NCBI GenBank assembly: GCA_005885325.1 | Contig: VAYX01000002.1 | Span: 1 to 24,407 of the forward strand | Source of the DNA: Actinomycetota bacterium | GTDB lineage: Bacteria; Actinomycetota; UBA4738; HRBIN12 | Direction: 5' to 3' | Length of the DNA: 24,407 bases | Shown: positions 1 through 7,807 of the stretch, piece by piece | How the letters are laid out: each line of letters starts with the position of its first letter | Position numbering within the stretch: the first letter of the stretch is position 1 | Program-made: the position numbers and the translations under genes | The notes under the pieces: generated by a model | Told to the model about the DNA's origin: nothing | What the model saw: only the letters and a program-made list of their open reading frames with translations | The model's database searches: none

Positions 1-144
1 TTCCTTCAGGATGGCGCTGCCGCCCTTGCGGTGGATGGCCCCGTCGACGCCTCCGCCCCCTAAGAGCGAGGAGTTGGCTGCGTTCACCACCGCGTCGACC
101 CGCTCGTCGGTGATGTCTCCCCGGACGAGCTCGATCCTGACCAT
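1..144 (-). CDS. Macro-domain (ADP-ribose-binding) protein, N-terminal part, cut by window edge
   Basis: The minus strand from 144 to 1 reads as 48 residues with no stop. They begin MVRIELVRGDIT and contain VDAVVNAANSSLLGGGGVDG followed by AIHRKGG. This is the canonical macro-domain start: the GDIT strand, the NAAN motif that contacts the distal ribose, and the glycine-rich GGGGVDGAIH loop. Family members remove ADP-ribose or acetyl groups from O-acetyl-ADP-ribose or ADP-ribosylated targets in the cytosol. Only the first third of a domain of about 160-180 residues is present, so activity cannot be judged. The ATG at 144 is chosen because it places GDIT at residues 9-12 as usual and because TACCAT lies exactly 6 nt upstream (leaderless arrangement). 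The gene diverges from the sugar-import operon at 228 and has no visible link to it. Confidence 0.9.
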   Translation of the reverse strand, partial: MVRIELVRGDITDERVDAVVNAANSSLLGGGGVDGAIHRKGGSAILKE

Positions 145-150
145 CCGGCC

Positions 151-156
151 ATGGTA
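151..156 (-). promoter_or_regulatory. Candidate -10 box (TACCAT) for a leaderless macro-domain transcript
   Basis: On the minus strand TACCAT is followed by 6 nt (GGCCGG) and then the ATG at 144. A start point 6-7 nt after the box would fall on the start codon. No convincing -35 is visible. The call rests on the same spacing recurring before other genes in the window. Confidence 0.45.
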
Positions 157-227
157 GGTCGGCCGCGGATAGCAGGGCGAACCGGGTTTGTGCTAAGCAT
201 AGGAACCACACCGTCGGAGGGGGATCC

Positions 228-1448
228 ATGGCCGAGATCGTCATGGAGCAGGTGTCGAAGGTATTCCCTGATGGGACCGCGGCGGTCTCCGACCTGGACC
301 TCGACATCGACGACGGAGAGTTCATCGTGCTCGTGGGCCCGTCGGGGTGCGGCAAGACCACGGCGCTCCGGATGGTCGCGGGGCTCGAGAGCATCAGCCA
401 GGGGACGATCCGGATCGGCGACCGCGTCGTCAACACGCTGCCGCCGAAGGAACGCGACATCGCGATGGTGTTCCAGAACTACGCGCTCTACCCACATATG
501 AGCGTGTACGACAACATGGGCTTCGGGCTGAAGCTTCGAAAGCTCCCCAAGGAGGAGATCGACAAGCGGGTCCGAGAGGCCGCGGGGATCCTGGGCCTCC
601 AGGAGTTCCTGTCGCGGAAGCCGAAGGCTCTGTCGGGCGGGCAGCGACAGCGCGTCGCCATGGGTCGAGCCATCGTTCGCGAGCCCAAGGCGTTCCTCAT
701 GGACGAACCGCTGTCGAACCTGGACGCCAAGCTCCGCGTCCAGATGCGCTCGGAGATCGCCCGGATCCAGCACGACCTTCGGGTGACGACGCTGTACGTC
801 ACGCACGACCAGGTCGAGGCCATGACGATGGGGGACCGGGTGGCGGTCATCCGCAAGGGCGTCCTCCAACAGGTCGACACCCCACAGTTCCTGTACGACC
901 ATCCGAACAACCTGTTCGTCGCCGGCTTCATCGGCTCTCCCGCCATGAACATGGTGGAGGCGAACCTGTCCATATCCGACGGGTCGGGTGTGGTGGAGTT
1001 CGGCGGCTACCGGCTCGGCGTCCCACAGCAGGTCGTGTCGGCCCGCCCGGAGCTCAAGGCGTTCGATCGAAAACCGGTGATCGTGGGCCTTCGGCCCGAA
1101 GACTTGGAGGACGCCTCGCTCGTCCCCGACGCTCCCGCCGACCGGCGGATCCGGACCACGGTGATCCTTCGGGAGGCCCTCGGCGCAGATGTCGTTGCCC
1201 ACGTCAAGATCCAGGCGCCGGCCGTGGTCACCGAGGACGTGAAGGAGCTGGCTCACGACGTCGGCCAGGAGGCGTTGCAGGCGGTGGAGCAGGGGGCTCG
1301 ATCGGGCGAGTCGACGTTCCTGGCCCGGCTGAACCCTCGCACCGCCGCGAAGGAGGGCCAGCCCATCGAGCTCGTCGTCGACGTCGGCCGCCTGCACTTC
1401 TTCGATCCGGGGTCCGGGCTCGGCATCTACGGCGGCGACGGGAACTGA
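228..1448 (+). CDS. Sugar ABC transporter ATP-binding protein (MalK/UgpC type)
   Basis: A 406-residue cytosolic ATPase expected to power the importer whose other parts lie at 2892-6286. The Walker A motif GPSGCGKTT is at residues 37-45, the signature LSGGQ at 135-139, and Walker B FLMDEP has D159/E160. It matches the CUT1 family of carbohydrate importers. The C-terminal TOBE region is about 35 residues longer than in the paralogue at 8742-9854. The extra segment (QAPAVVTEDVKELAHDVG and onward) resembles the extended regulatory domain common in actinobacterial UgpC-type ATPases. The ATG at 228 has a strong ribosome site, GGAGG at 216-220, with 7 nt spacing. It is the first gene of a long plus-strand operon, and its stop overlaps the next gene. 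The exact sugar cannot be read from the ATPase. Confidence 0.95.
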   Translation: MAEIVMEQVSKVFPDGTAAVSDLDLDIDDGEFIVLVGPSGCGKTTALRMVAGLESISQGTIRIGDRVVNTLPPKERDIAMVFQNYALYPHMSVYDNMGFGLKLRKLPKEEIDKRVREAAGILGLQEFLSRKPKALSGGQRQRVAMGRAIVREPKAFLMDEPLSNLDAKLRVQMRSEIARIQHDLRVTTLYVTHDQVEAMTMGDRVAVIRKGVLQQVDTPQFLYDHPNNLFVAGFIGSPAMNMVEANLSISDGSGVVEFGGYRLGVPQQVVSARPELKAFDRKPVIVGLRPEDLEDASLVPDAPADRRIRTTVILREALGADVVAHVKIQAPAVVTEDVKELAHDVGQEALQAVEQGARSGESTFLARLNPRTAAKEGQPIELVVDVGRLHFFDPGSGLGIYGGDGN

Positions 1449-2833
1449 CCGAGCGCTCCTCGTCGATCGACGCGTTTCCCGAAGGGTTCCTGTGGGGCGT
1501 CGCCACGTCCGCCTACCAGGTCGAGGGAGCGGTGGACGAGGACGGACGCGGCCCCTCCATCTGGGACACGTTCTGCCGGATCCCCGGCACGGTCCGTCAC
1601 GGGGACACCGGGGACGTCGCGTGCGACCAGTACCACCGGTACGAGGAGGACGTGGCGCTCATGGCCGGCTTCGGGGTGGAGGCGTACCGATTCTCGGTGG
1701 CGTGGCCCCGGATCCAGCCCGAAGGGCGGGGGACGCCGAACCAACCGGGCCTCGACCACTACCGCCGGCTGGTGGACGCGCTGAACCGCCACGGCATCTC
1801 CCCGCTGCCGACGCTCTATCACTGGGATCTGCCGCAGGCGCTCGAGGACGAGGGCGGTTGGGGGAACCGCGACACGGCCGCGCGGTTCGCCGAGTACGCG
1901 GCGATCGTCCACCGCTCGCTCCGGAACGACGTGCATTCCTGGATCACCCTGAACGAGCCCTGGGTGGCCGCCTGGCTCGGATACGGCACGGGGATCCACG
2001 CGCCCGGTCGAACCGACGACGCGCTGGCGCTCGCCGCCTCGCATCACCTGTTGCTCGCTCACGGCCTGGCCCGCGAGGCAATGGGGGGTGACGGCGAGGT
2101 CGGCATCGCGTTGAACCTCCAGCCCGCCCTCCCGGCCACGAACGGCCCTCGCGACGTGCGGGCGGCGCGGCTCGCGGATCTGCACATGAACCGACAGTTC
2201 CTGGATCCGCTCTTTGGCCGGGGGTATCCGGCCGAGTTAATCGAGCACTACCGGGCGGTGAGCGACATGCGGTTCGTCCGCGATGGCGACCTGGAGGTCA
2301 TCGCCGGTCCGCTCGACTTCCTGGGAGTCAACTACTACCGCCGACACACGGTCACCGCCGAGACGCGTTCCGAACCAGGCGCCGACGAGCTGCCCGGCTC
2401 GCTCGGAGCATGGTCGGTCCTCCCGTCGGGCGTGGAGGCCACCGCGATGGCCTGGCCCATCGAACCGCAGGGCCTGGCCGACCTGCTCATCGAGCTGCAT
2501 CGTGACTACGGTCCGGCACGCATCGTCGTGACCGAGAACGGGGCGGCCTTCGCCGACGAGCCCGCTTCGGATGGCGTCGTCCACGATGAACGGCGGATCG
2601 CCTTCCTCCGCGACCACATCGCGGCGGTGCGCGCCGCCCTCGTGGCGGGGGTACCCCTCGCGGGCTACTTCGTGTGGTCCTTGCTCGACAACTTCGAGTG
2701 GGCAGAGGGCTATTCGAAGCGCTTCGGGCTCGTCCACGTCGACTTCACGACCCAGGCGAGGACCCCGAAAGAGAGCGCCGCGTGGTATGCGGGGGTCATC
2801 CGGCACCGGGGCGTCCCGGCGGCATTGGGTTGA
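1445..2833 (+). CDS. GH1 family beta-glucosidase / beta-glycosidase, CTG start
   Basis: A 462-residue glycoside hydrolase family 1 enzyme of normal full length. The N-terminal FLWGVATSAYQVEG motif, TLNEP with acid/base E171, VTENG with nucleophile E364, and WSLLDNFEWAEGYSKRFGL near the C-terminus are all present. It retains the glycosidic bond configuration and usually acts on beta-glucosides, beta-galactosides or related sugars. No signal peptide is seen, so it should act in the cytosol on imported oligosaccharides. The start is unusual. No ATG, GTG or TTG occurs in frame near the conserved N-terminus. The only suitable codon is CTG at 1445, forming a 4-nt CTGA overlap with the upstream TGA, like the ATGA and GTGA overlaps elsewhere in the window. 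A first GTG further in would delete the conserved FLWG segment. Function is secure; the start is inferred. Confidence 0.93.
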   Translation: MTERSSSIDAFPEGFLWGVATSAYQVEGAVDEDGRGPSIWDTFCRIPGTVRHGDTGDVACDQYHRYEEDVALMAGFGVEAYRFSVAWPRIQPEGRGTPNQPGLDHYRRLVDALNRHGISPLPTLYHWDLPQALEDEGGWGNRDTAARFAEYAAIVHRSLRNDVHSWITLNEPWVAAWLGYGTGIHAPGRTDDALALAASHHLLLAHGLAREAMGGDGEVGIALNLQPALPATNGPRDVRAARLADLHMNRQFLDPLFGRGYPAELIEHYRAVSDMRFVRDGDLEVIAGPLDFLGVNYYRRHTVTAETRSEPGADELPGSLGAWSVLPSGVEATAMAWPIEPQGLADLLIELHRDYGPARIVVTENGAAFADEPASDGVVHDERRIAFLRDHIAAVRAALVAGVPLAGYFVWSLLDNFEWAEGYSKRFGLVHVDFTTQARTPKESAAWYAGVIRHRGVPAALG

Positions 2834-2891
2834 ACGCCGCGGGCGGGTTTGGGCAAGAATAGGGGGTCGGACGACAAGGAGGGGGGTCTCG

Positions 2892-4199
2892 ATGCGTCGA
2901 CTCAGGCTGCTGTCGCTGCTCTCGATCGTTCTCTTGATCGGAGGGGCGTGCAAGGCGAAAGAGAACGAGGGCGGAGCCACCGGGGGCCCGAAGGAAGCCA
3001 ACACCGGCAAGGTCAACGTGCTTGCTGCCGTGGAGCCGGAGGAGGCCGACGCACTTCAGGGTATCGCCGACCAGACCATCACGGGTGTGGACTACACGGT
3101 AGAGTTCGAGGCGGCAGGGAACTTCGAGCAGGACGTCCAGGTCAGGGGCCAGGGCGGGACCCTGGATGTCATCCTCCTGCCTCAGCCGGGATCGTTGCCG
3201 GGACTGGTGACGTCGGCGCACGCCGTCTCGCTCGAGGACATGGGATACGACATCGGCGAGCTCGAGGCGACGTTCGGGAAGCCGTTCATGGACCTCGGCC
3301 TGGTGGACGGGAAGCACTACGGCATCCCGACCAACATCAACCTGAAGAGCATGATCTGGTACCCGAAGGACGACTTCGACAAGGCTGGGTATAAGGTCCC
3401 CACGACCTGGGACGAGTTGATGGCCCTCTCGGATCAGATCGTCGCGGACGGCAGCACGCCGTGGTGCGTCGGCTTCCAGAGCGAGGGCTCGACGGGATGG
3501 CCGGCCACCGACTGGATGGAAGACATCATGCTCCGGACCGCCGGCCCGGACACGTACGACCAGTGGTACAAGCACGAGATCCCGTTCGACGACCCGTCGG
3601 TCGTGAACGCCGGGAAGATGTTCGGTGACGTCATGTTCCACCCCGGATACGTTCTGGGCGGCGCCGAGAACACGCCCGGGCTCGCGTTCGGGGACGCGCC
3701 CCTCCCCATGTTCGACAACCCCCCGAAGTGCTGGCTGCATCGGCAGGCCAGCTTCATCAACGCCTTCTTTCCCAAGGATGCGAAGGCCGGCGTCGACTAC
3801 GACTGGTTCCCCTTCCCGTCCATGACCACGGAGGGCGGCCCGCTGTTCGGCGGTGAGGTTGCGATGGTGTTCCGGAACTCTCCGGAGGTGAAGGATTTCC
3901 TCGACAGGTTCATGGGGACCGACTTCCAGTGCGCGATGGCGGGCATCACCGCGGCGTCGCGGATCTCACCGAACGTCAACGTTGGAAGCGACTGCTACGC
4001 GAACCAGATCCTGGCCGATTCCGCTGAGGTGCTCAAGGAGGGCCTGAAGGCCGGGACCGCTCGGTTCGACGCTTCCGACCTGATGCCGGCTGCGGTCGGA
4101 TCGGGGAGCTTTTGGACGGGGATGGTCAAGTACATGAAGGAGGGACCGAGCTCTCTCGACGGAATCCTGAAGGACATCGACAGCAGCTGGCCGAGCTAG
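2892..4199 (+). CDS. Extracellular sugar-binding lipoprotein of ABC transporter (AglE-like, CUT1)
   Basis: A 435-residue solute-binding protein. It starts with a positively charged, hydrophobic lipoprotein signal (MRRLRLLSLLSIVLL) leading to C20. The lipobox IGGAC is slightly off consensus because G occupies -3. The mature protein has a family 1-type binding fold with typical pieces such as DVILLPQPG, MIWYPKDDFDKAGY, PTTWDELMALSDQI and WPATDWMEDIML. The overall pattern recalls alpha-glucoside-binding AglE proteins, although the adjacent GH1 enzyme would fit beta-glycosides, so the ligand is uncertain. The ATG at 2892 is supported by AAGGAGG at 2876-2882 with 9 nt spacing. The 58-bp gap after the GH1 gene is among the largest in the operon, and the strong ribosome site suits a highly made binding protein. 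Confidence 0.93.
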   Translation: MRRLRLLSLLSIVLLIGGACKAKENEGGATGGPKEANTGKVNVLAAVEPEEADALQGIADQTITGVDYTVEFEAAGNFEQDVQVRGQGGTLDVILLPQPGSLPGLVTSAHAVSLEDMGYDIGELEATFGKPFMDLGLVDGKHYGIPTNINLKSMIWYPKDDFDKAGYKVPTTWDELMALSDQIVADGSTPWCVGFQSEGSTGWPATDWMEDIMLRTAGPDTYDQWYKHEIPFDDPSVVNAGKMFGDVMFHPGYVLGGAENTPGLAFGDAPLPMFDNPPKCWLHRQASFINAFFPKDAKAGVDYDWFPFPSMTTEGGPLFGGEVAMVFRNSPEVKDFLDRFMGTDFQCAMAGITAASRISPNVNVGSDCYANQILADSAEVLKEGLKAGTARFDASDLMPAAVGSGSFWTGMVKYMKEGPSSLDGILKDIDSSWPS

Positions 4200-4208
4200 G
4201 GATCGCCG

Positions 4209-5360
4209 GTGTCGAAGATCGATCGATCACCGGCTGGTGGTGGGGCCGTCGCGGCGACGGCCCCGCCACCTCGCGGGAACGCGCTCTGGGTGTTCGCCCT
4301 GCGGCTCGTGGGAGCCGTGGTGATCCCCATCGCCGCCTTCTACACCCTGTGGGTCACGTTCGATTTCCTCCGTGACTCCGAGGCCAACCGGGTCATCGTC
4401 GTCGGCGTGGCCGTCGTGGTGGGGGTGGGCGGCGTCTTCTTCCTCTACTGGGCGATGAACCGAGCCGTCGAGCTCCTGCCCGAGCGCTACCGCGAAGGGG
4501 TCCGCCCGTGGATCTTCGTCGGGCCCGCCATGGTGCTGCTGAGCGTCTTCCTGGTCTATCCGGTGATCAACACGATCCTAATCAGCTTCAAGGACGCGCA
4601 GTCCCAGAGCTTCGTGGGACTCGACAACTTCAAGTTCGTCTTCACCGACGAAAGCATGCTCCGGGCAATCCGCAACACCCTGGGCTGGATGATCCTCGTC
4701 CCCGTGGCCGCCGTCACTACCGGCTTGGCATTCGCGACCCTCGCCGACCGGCTTCGCCGCGGGGAGGCCGTGGCGAAGTCGATCATCTTCCTCCCTATGG
4801 CCATCTCCTTCGCCGGGGCATCGATAACGTGGCGCTTGATCTACAGCTTCCGTCCCGCGGGGTTCGGCTCGAACATCGGGCTGTTGAACGGGATCATGCT
4901 CGGGCTCGGCCAGAACCCGGTGGACTGGCTCTCGCAGCATCCCTGGAACAACCTCTATCTCATGGTGATCATGGTCTGGATGCAGACCGGGTTCGCCATG
5001 GTCGTTCTGTCCGCCGCCATCAAGTCGATCCCCGACGAGATCATCGAGGCCGCCCGTATCGACGGCGCCTCCGAGTGGCAGGTGTTCCGGAGGATCATCG
5101 TGCCGAGCATCCTTCCGACGATCGTGGTGGTGGCCACCTACATGGTCATCAACTCGCTCAAGGTCTTCGACATCGTCTTCGTGATGGGCAACGCGGAGCT
5201 CAACCAGACGGAGGTCATCGCGGAGCGCATGATCCGGTGGTTCTTCATCGGGCAGGACTACGGGAAGGGGGCCGCCATCGCCGTGGTCTTGTTCATCGTG
5301 GTGATCCCGGTGATGGTCTGGAACGTCCGCCGGTTCCGCGAGGAGGAGATGATCCGATGA
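4209..5360 (+). CDS. Sugar ABC transporter permease (MalF/AglF type), extended N-terminus
   Basis: A 383-residue inner-membrane permease. The conserved cytoplasmic EAA loop that docks on the ATPase starts at E280 (EAARIDGASEWQVFRRIIVP). Ahead of the usual six-helix core are two extra hydrophobic stretches, around residues 25-50 and 62-85. This gives about eight membrane segments, as in MalF and the AglF group. The GTG start at 4209 lies 9 nt after the stop of the binding-protein gene, with only a weak purine-rich ribosome site, so translation is probably coupled. The stop overlaps the next permease in ATGA. It forms a heterodimer with the product of 5357-6286 in the standard CUT1 arrangement. 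Confidence 0.92.
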   Translation: MSKIDRSPAGGGAVAATAPPPRGNALWVFALRLVGAVVIPIAAFYTLWVTFDFLRDSEANRVIVVGVAVVVGVGGVFFLYWAMNRAVELLPERYREGVRPWIFVGPAMVLLSVFLVYPVINTILISFKDAQSQSFVGLDNFKFVFTDESMLRAIRNTLGWMILVPVAAVTTGLAFATLADRLRRGEAVAKSIIFLPMAISFAGASITWRLIYSFRPAGFGSNIGLLNGIMLGLGQNPVDWLSQHPWNNLYLMVIMVWMQTGFAMVVLSAAIKSIPDEIIEAARIDGASEWQVFRRIIVPSILPTIVVVATYMVINSLKVFDIVFVMGNAELNQTEVIAERMIRWFFIGQDYGKGAAIAVVLFIVVIPVMVWNVRRFREEEMIR

Positions 5361-6286
5361 GCCTGGCTCAGGCCGGGGACGTCGAGGAGGCCGCCGAGCC
5401 CGTCGTCGCAGCATCCCAAGGACGAGGGGTCGGGGAGGTCCGCAAGGGCGGATGGTTCGTGCTCCTCACGATCGTGGCCGTCTGCGTTCTGTGGTTGATC
5501 CCCGCTTTGGGCGTGCTCGTCACGTCCTTCCGGAACGGGGACCTCGTCAACACCAGCGGATGGTGGACCGCGTTCGCCCACCCGTTCCAGGCTGGGGAAT
5601 GGACGGTCGAGAACTACCGCTCCGCCCTCGACGCGGGCGGCCTCGGCAACTCGTTCCTCAACAGCCTCGCGGTGACGATCCCGTCGACCGCCTACGCGTT
5701 CTCGTGGATGGACTTCAGGGGACGCTACCTGCTCTTCGTGACTGTAGTGGGCCTCCTGGTCGTTCCGCTGCAGATGGCGCTGATCCCAATCCTGAAGCTC
5801 TACGTCAACGGGGCCACGCTGTTCGACTATGTCGTCTTTCCCCAGCTGCATCTGAACGGCACCTTCCTCGCGGTATGGCTGGCCCACACCGGGTTCGGAC
5901 TGCCGCTCGCCGTCTACCTCTTACGCAACTACATCGGATCCCTGCCGTCGTCGATCATCGAATCCGCGAAGATCGACGGCGCCGACCATTTCACGATCTT
6001 CTGGCGGCTCATCGTTCCCCTCTCGGTCCCGGCGCTCGCAGCGTTCGCCATCTTCCAGTTCCTCTGGGTCTGGAACGACCTGCTCGTGGCGTACGTGTTC
6101 CTTGGAGGAGAGCGGAGCGTCCAGGTCCTCACCCTCAACCTGGCCAATCTCGTCGGCTCGCGCGGAGAGAACTGGCAACTGCTGACGTCGGCCGCGTTCA
6201 TCTCCATGGCGCTTCCACTGATCGTGTTCTTCTCGCTGCAGAAGTACTTCGTGCGCGGGCTCACGGCCGGCGCCGTCAAGGGCTGA
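5357..6286 (+). CDS. Sugar ABC transporter permease (MalG/AglG type), with a short membrane helix
   Basis: A 309-residue inner-membrane permease. Its EAA loop begins at E202 (ESAKIDGADHFTIFWRLIVP) and it ends in the family-typical KYFVRGLTAGAVKG. The ATG at 5357 overlaps the preceding TGA (ATGA). One feature is odd. Between FLNS and AYAFSW (DNA 5655-5708) the protein reads SLAVTIPSTA. The other MalG-type permease in this window (9859-10746) has 20 residues between the matching FLN and YAF, against 10 here. About half of a transmembrane helix is therefore missing without loss of frame. Everything else, including VVPLQMALIPILKLY and WVWNDLLVAYVFL, is well conserved. Whether the protein still folds is unknown. 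Confidence 0.92.
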   Translation: MSLAQAGDVEEAAEPVVAASQGRGVGEVRKGGWFVLLTIVAVCVLWLIPALGVLVTSFRNGDLVNTSGWWTAFAHPFQAGEWTVENYRSALDAGGLGNSFLNSLAVTIPSTAYAFSWMDFRGRYLLFVTVVGLLVVPLQMALIPILKLYVNGATLFDYVVFPQLHLNGTFLAVWLAHTGFGLPLAVYLLRNYIGSLPSSIIESAKIDGADHFTIFWRLIVPLSVPALAAFAIFQFLWVWNDLLVAYVFLGGERSVQVLTLNLANLVGSRGENWQLLTSAAFISMALPLIVFFSLQKYFVRGLTAGAVKG

Positions 6287-6293
6287 GTCGCTG

Positions 6294-6851
6294 ATGGCCC
6301 GAGCCAAGCGGTTGATGCTCGCGGGCATCGAACCACTCTCGCCGCGGCGCAAATGGAGAGCGATCACGCTCGCGACGCTCCTGCTCGTGCCGGGCTACTG
6401 GTCGCTGGTGACCGGGCTCGTCGCGGAGGGCTCGGACAAGGACAGCGCGCCGTTCGCCGCCCCGTACATCGCCTTCGGCCTGGTCCTCCTGCCCTTCGTC
6501 TTCCTCGCGCTCGCTTTCCTCTCGGAACATCCACGGGCCGCAGGGGCGACCGCCAGGGCCCTGGTCCTCACGATCCTCGTCGGCGCTCCCGTCTCGGCCT
6601 TCGCCGGCGACGCGGTCACCGGCTTCGTCGCTGGGGTGGGAGCGGGAGGGATCGTGGCGATGCGCGCCGACGTCGCGCACAGTTGGAAGGCACGGGCCAT
6701 CGCCGTCGTCGCCGTCTCCGCGTACGTGTTCATCCTCCTCCGTTCGGTCCCCGTCATCGCGCTGCTCCTCGCGCCGGTGCTTCCGTTCACATGCATCGGG
6801 GTGGCCGATCACCTCTCCGAGCGCCGCCGGGAGCGGGAGGCACGGTCCTGA
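6294..6851 (+). CDS. Small multi-pass membrane protein, unknown function
   Basis: A 185-residue protein that I do not recognise as a named family. It starts at the ATG at 6294, only 7 nt after the permease stop, so it belongs to the same operon. A short basic N-terminus (SPRRKWR) precedes about five hydrophobic segments, near residues 22-42, 56-76, 86-104, 107-122 and 134-165. The C-terminus is charged (SERRREREARS). There is no catalytic motif, lipobox or transporter signature. It might be an accessory component of the importer or a general actinobacterial membrane protein carried along in the operon; nothing in the sequence decides this. Confidence 0.8.
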   Translation: MARAKRLMLAGIEPLSPRRKWRAITLATLLLVPGYWSLVTGLVAEGSDKDSAPFAAPYIAFGLVLLPFVFLALAFLSEHPRAAGATARALVLTILVGAPVSAFAGDAVTGFVAGVGAGGIVAMRADVAHSWKARAIAVVAVSAYVFILLRSVPVIALLLAPVLPFTCIGVADHLSERRREREARS

Positions 6852-6877
6852 CCGTCGGCTAGTGTGTCGGCGATCCC

Positions 6878-7807
6878 ATGGCCGATTTCGATCTCCTCGT
6901 CCTCGGGGACGCCAATCCCGACCTCATCGTGCGCGGTGACGTGACGCCGCAGTTCGGCCAGGCCGAGAAGCTGGTCGACCAGGCCGATCTGGTGATCGGC
7001 GGATCGGGCGCCATCGCCGCCTGCGGAGCCGCGCGCCTCGGCCTGCGTGTGGCGTTCGCCGGTGTGGTCGGGGAGGACGTATTCGGCCGGTTCATGCTGG
7101 ACGCCCTGGCGGAGCGCGGTGTGGACATCACGGGCATCGTGGTCGACCCGAACAGGCCCACGGGCCTCTCGGTGGTGCTGTCGAAGGGCGAGGACCGGGC
7201 CTCGCTCACCGCGTTGGGAGCGATCGCCGACCTCCGGGAAGGGGTCATCGATCACGCGCTCCTTCGCAGCTCCCGCCACGTCCACGTGTCCTCTTATTTC
7301 CTGCAGGCCGGCCTGGCCGCCGACCTTCCCGCGCTGTTCCGGGAGGCTCACGAGGCCGGGGCCAGCACCTCGATCGACCCCAATTGGGATCCGGCCGATG
7401 ATTGGGACGGCGGCCTGCTGCCGCTCCTGTCGCAGACCGACTGCTTCCTCCCCAACTCGGTGGAAGCTCGCGCCATCACCGGCGTGGACGACATCGACGT
7501 CGCGGCGCTCACCCTGGCCGAGCGGGGCTCGGTCGTGGCGGTGAAGTTCGGGCAGGGGGGTGGCCTGGCCTTGTGGGGGGATGAGGTGGTTCGCTCCGAG
7601 TCCATCCCCGCCGACGTCGTCGACACGACCGGCGCCGGTGACAGCTTCGACGCCGGGTTCCTGACCGGGCGGCTGGCCGGGCTTCCCCTGTCCCGATGCC
7701 TCCAGCTCGCGGTGGCGTGCGGCTCGCTCTCGACGCGAGCCGCCGGCGGCACGGCCGCTCAGCCGACGATGGACGAGGCGGTGGCCGCCCTGGAGTCGGT
7801 GGCGTGA
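6878..7807 (+). CDS. PfkB/ribokinase-family carbohydrate kinase
   Basis: A 309-residue cytosolic sugar kinase. It has the N-terminal PfkB signature GGSGAIAACGAARLG, in which glycines bind the sugar, and the C-terminal signature DTTGAGDSFDAGFL at residues 249-262, with D255 as the expected catalytic base and GAG as the anion hole. Ribokinase-like members phosphorylate ribose, fructose, ketodeoxygluconate, nucleosides or amino sugars, and the specificity cannot be assigned here. The ATG at 6878 lacks a clear ribosome site. A TAGTGT box at 6860-6865 could give a very short leader. Its TGA overlaps the next kinase in GTGA. Its place after an importer and a glycosidase suggests it traps a monosaccharide released in the cytosol. 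Confidence 0.92.
   Translation: MADFDLLVLGDANPDLIVRGDVTPQFGQAEKLVDQADLVIGGSGAIAACGAARLGLRVAFAGVVGEDVFGRFMLDALAERGVDITGIVVDPNRPTGLSVVLSKGEDRASLTALGAIADLREGVIDHALLRSSRHVHVSSYFLQAGLAADLPALFREAHEAGASTSIDPNWDPADDWDGGLLPLLSQTDCFLPNSVEARAITGVDDIDVAALTLAERGSVVAVKFGQGGGLALWGDEVVRSESIPADVVDTTGAGDSFDAGFLTGRLAGLPLSRCLQLAVACGSLSTRAAGGTAAQPTMDEAVAALESVA

Noticed and set aside
84..1397. Long minus-strand open frame across the first ATPase gene (437 codons)
   Set aside because: It is the antisense shadow of a clearly conserved ATPase in GC-rich DNA. The translation is Arg/His/Asp-rich, without any recognisable motif.
2830..2860. Possible internal promoter (TTGAAC, 19 bp, AAGAAT) before the first binding-protein gene
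   Set aside because: The spacing is long and the -10 poorly matches TANNNT. It could exist, but the strong ribosome site alone explains high expression.
4508..5356. In-frame upstream extension of the second permease, giving a 592-residue frame
   Set aside because: The extension overlaps the first permease in another frame and is low-complexity. The ATG at 5357 in an ATGA overlap starts a complete MalG-type protein.
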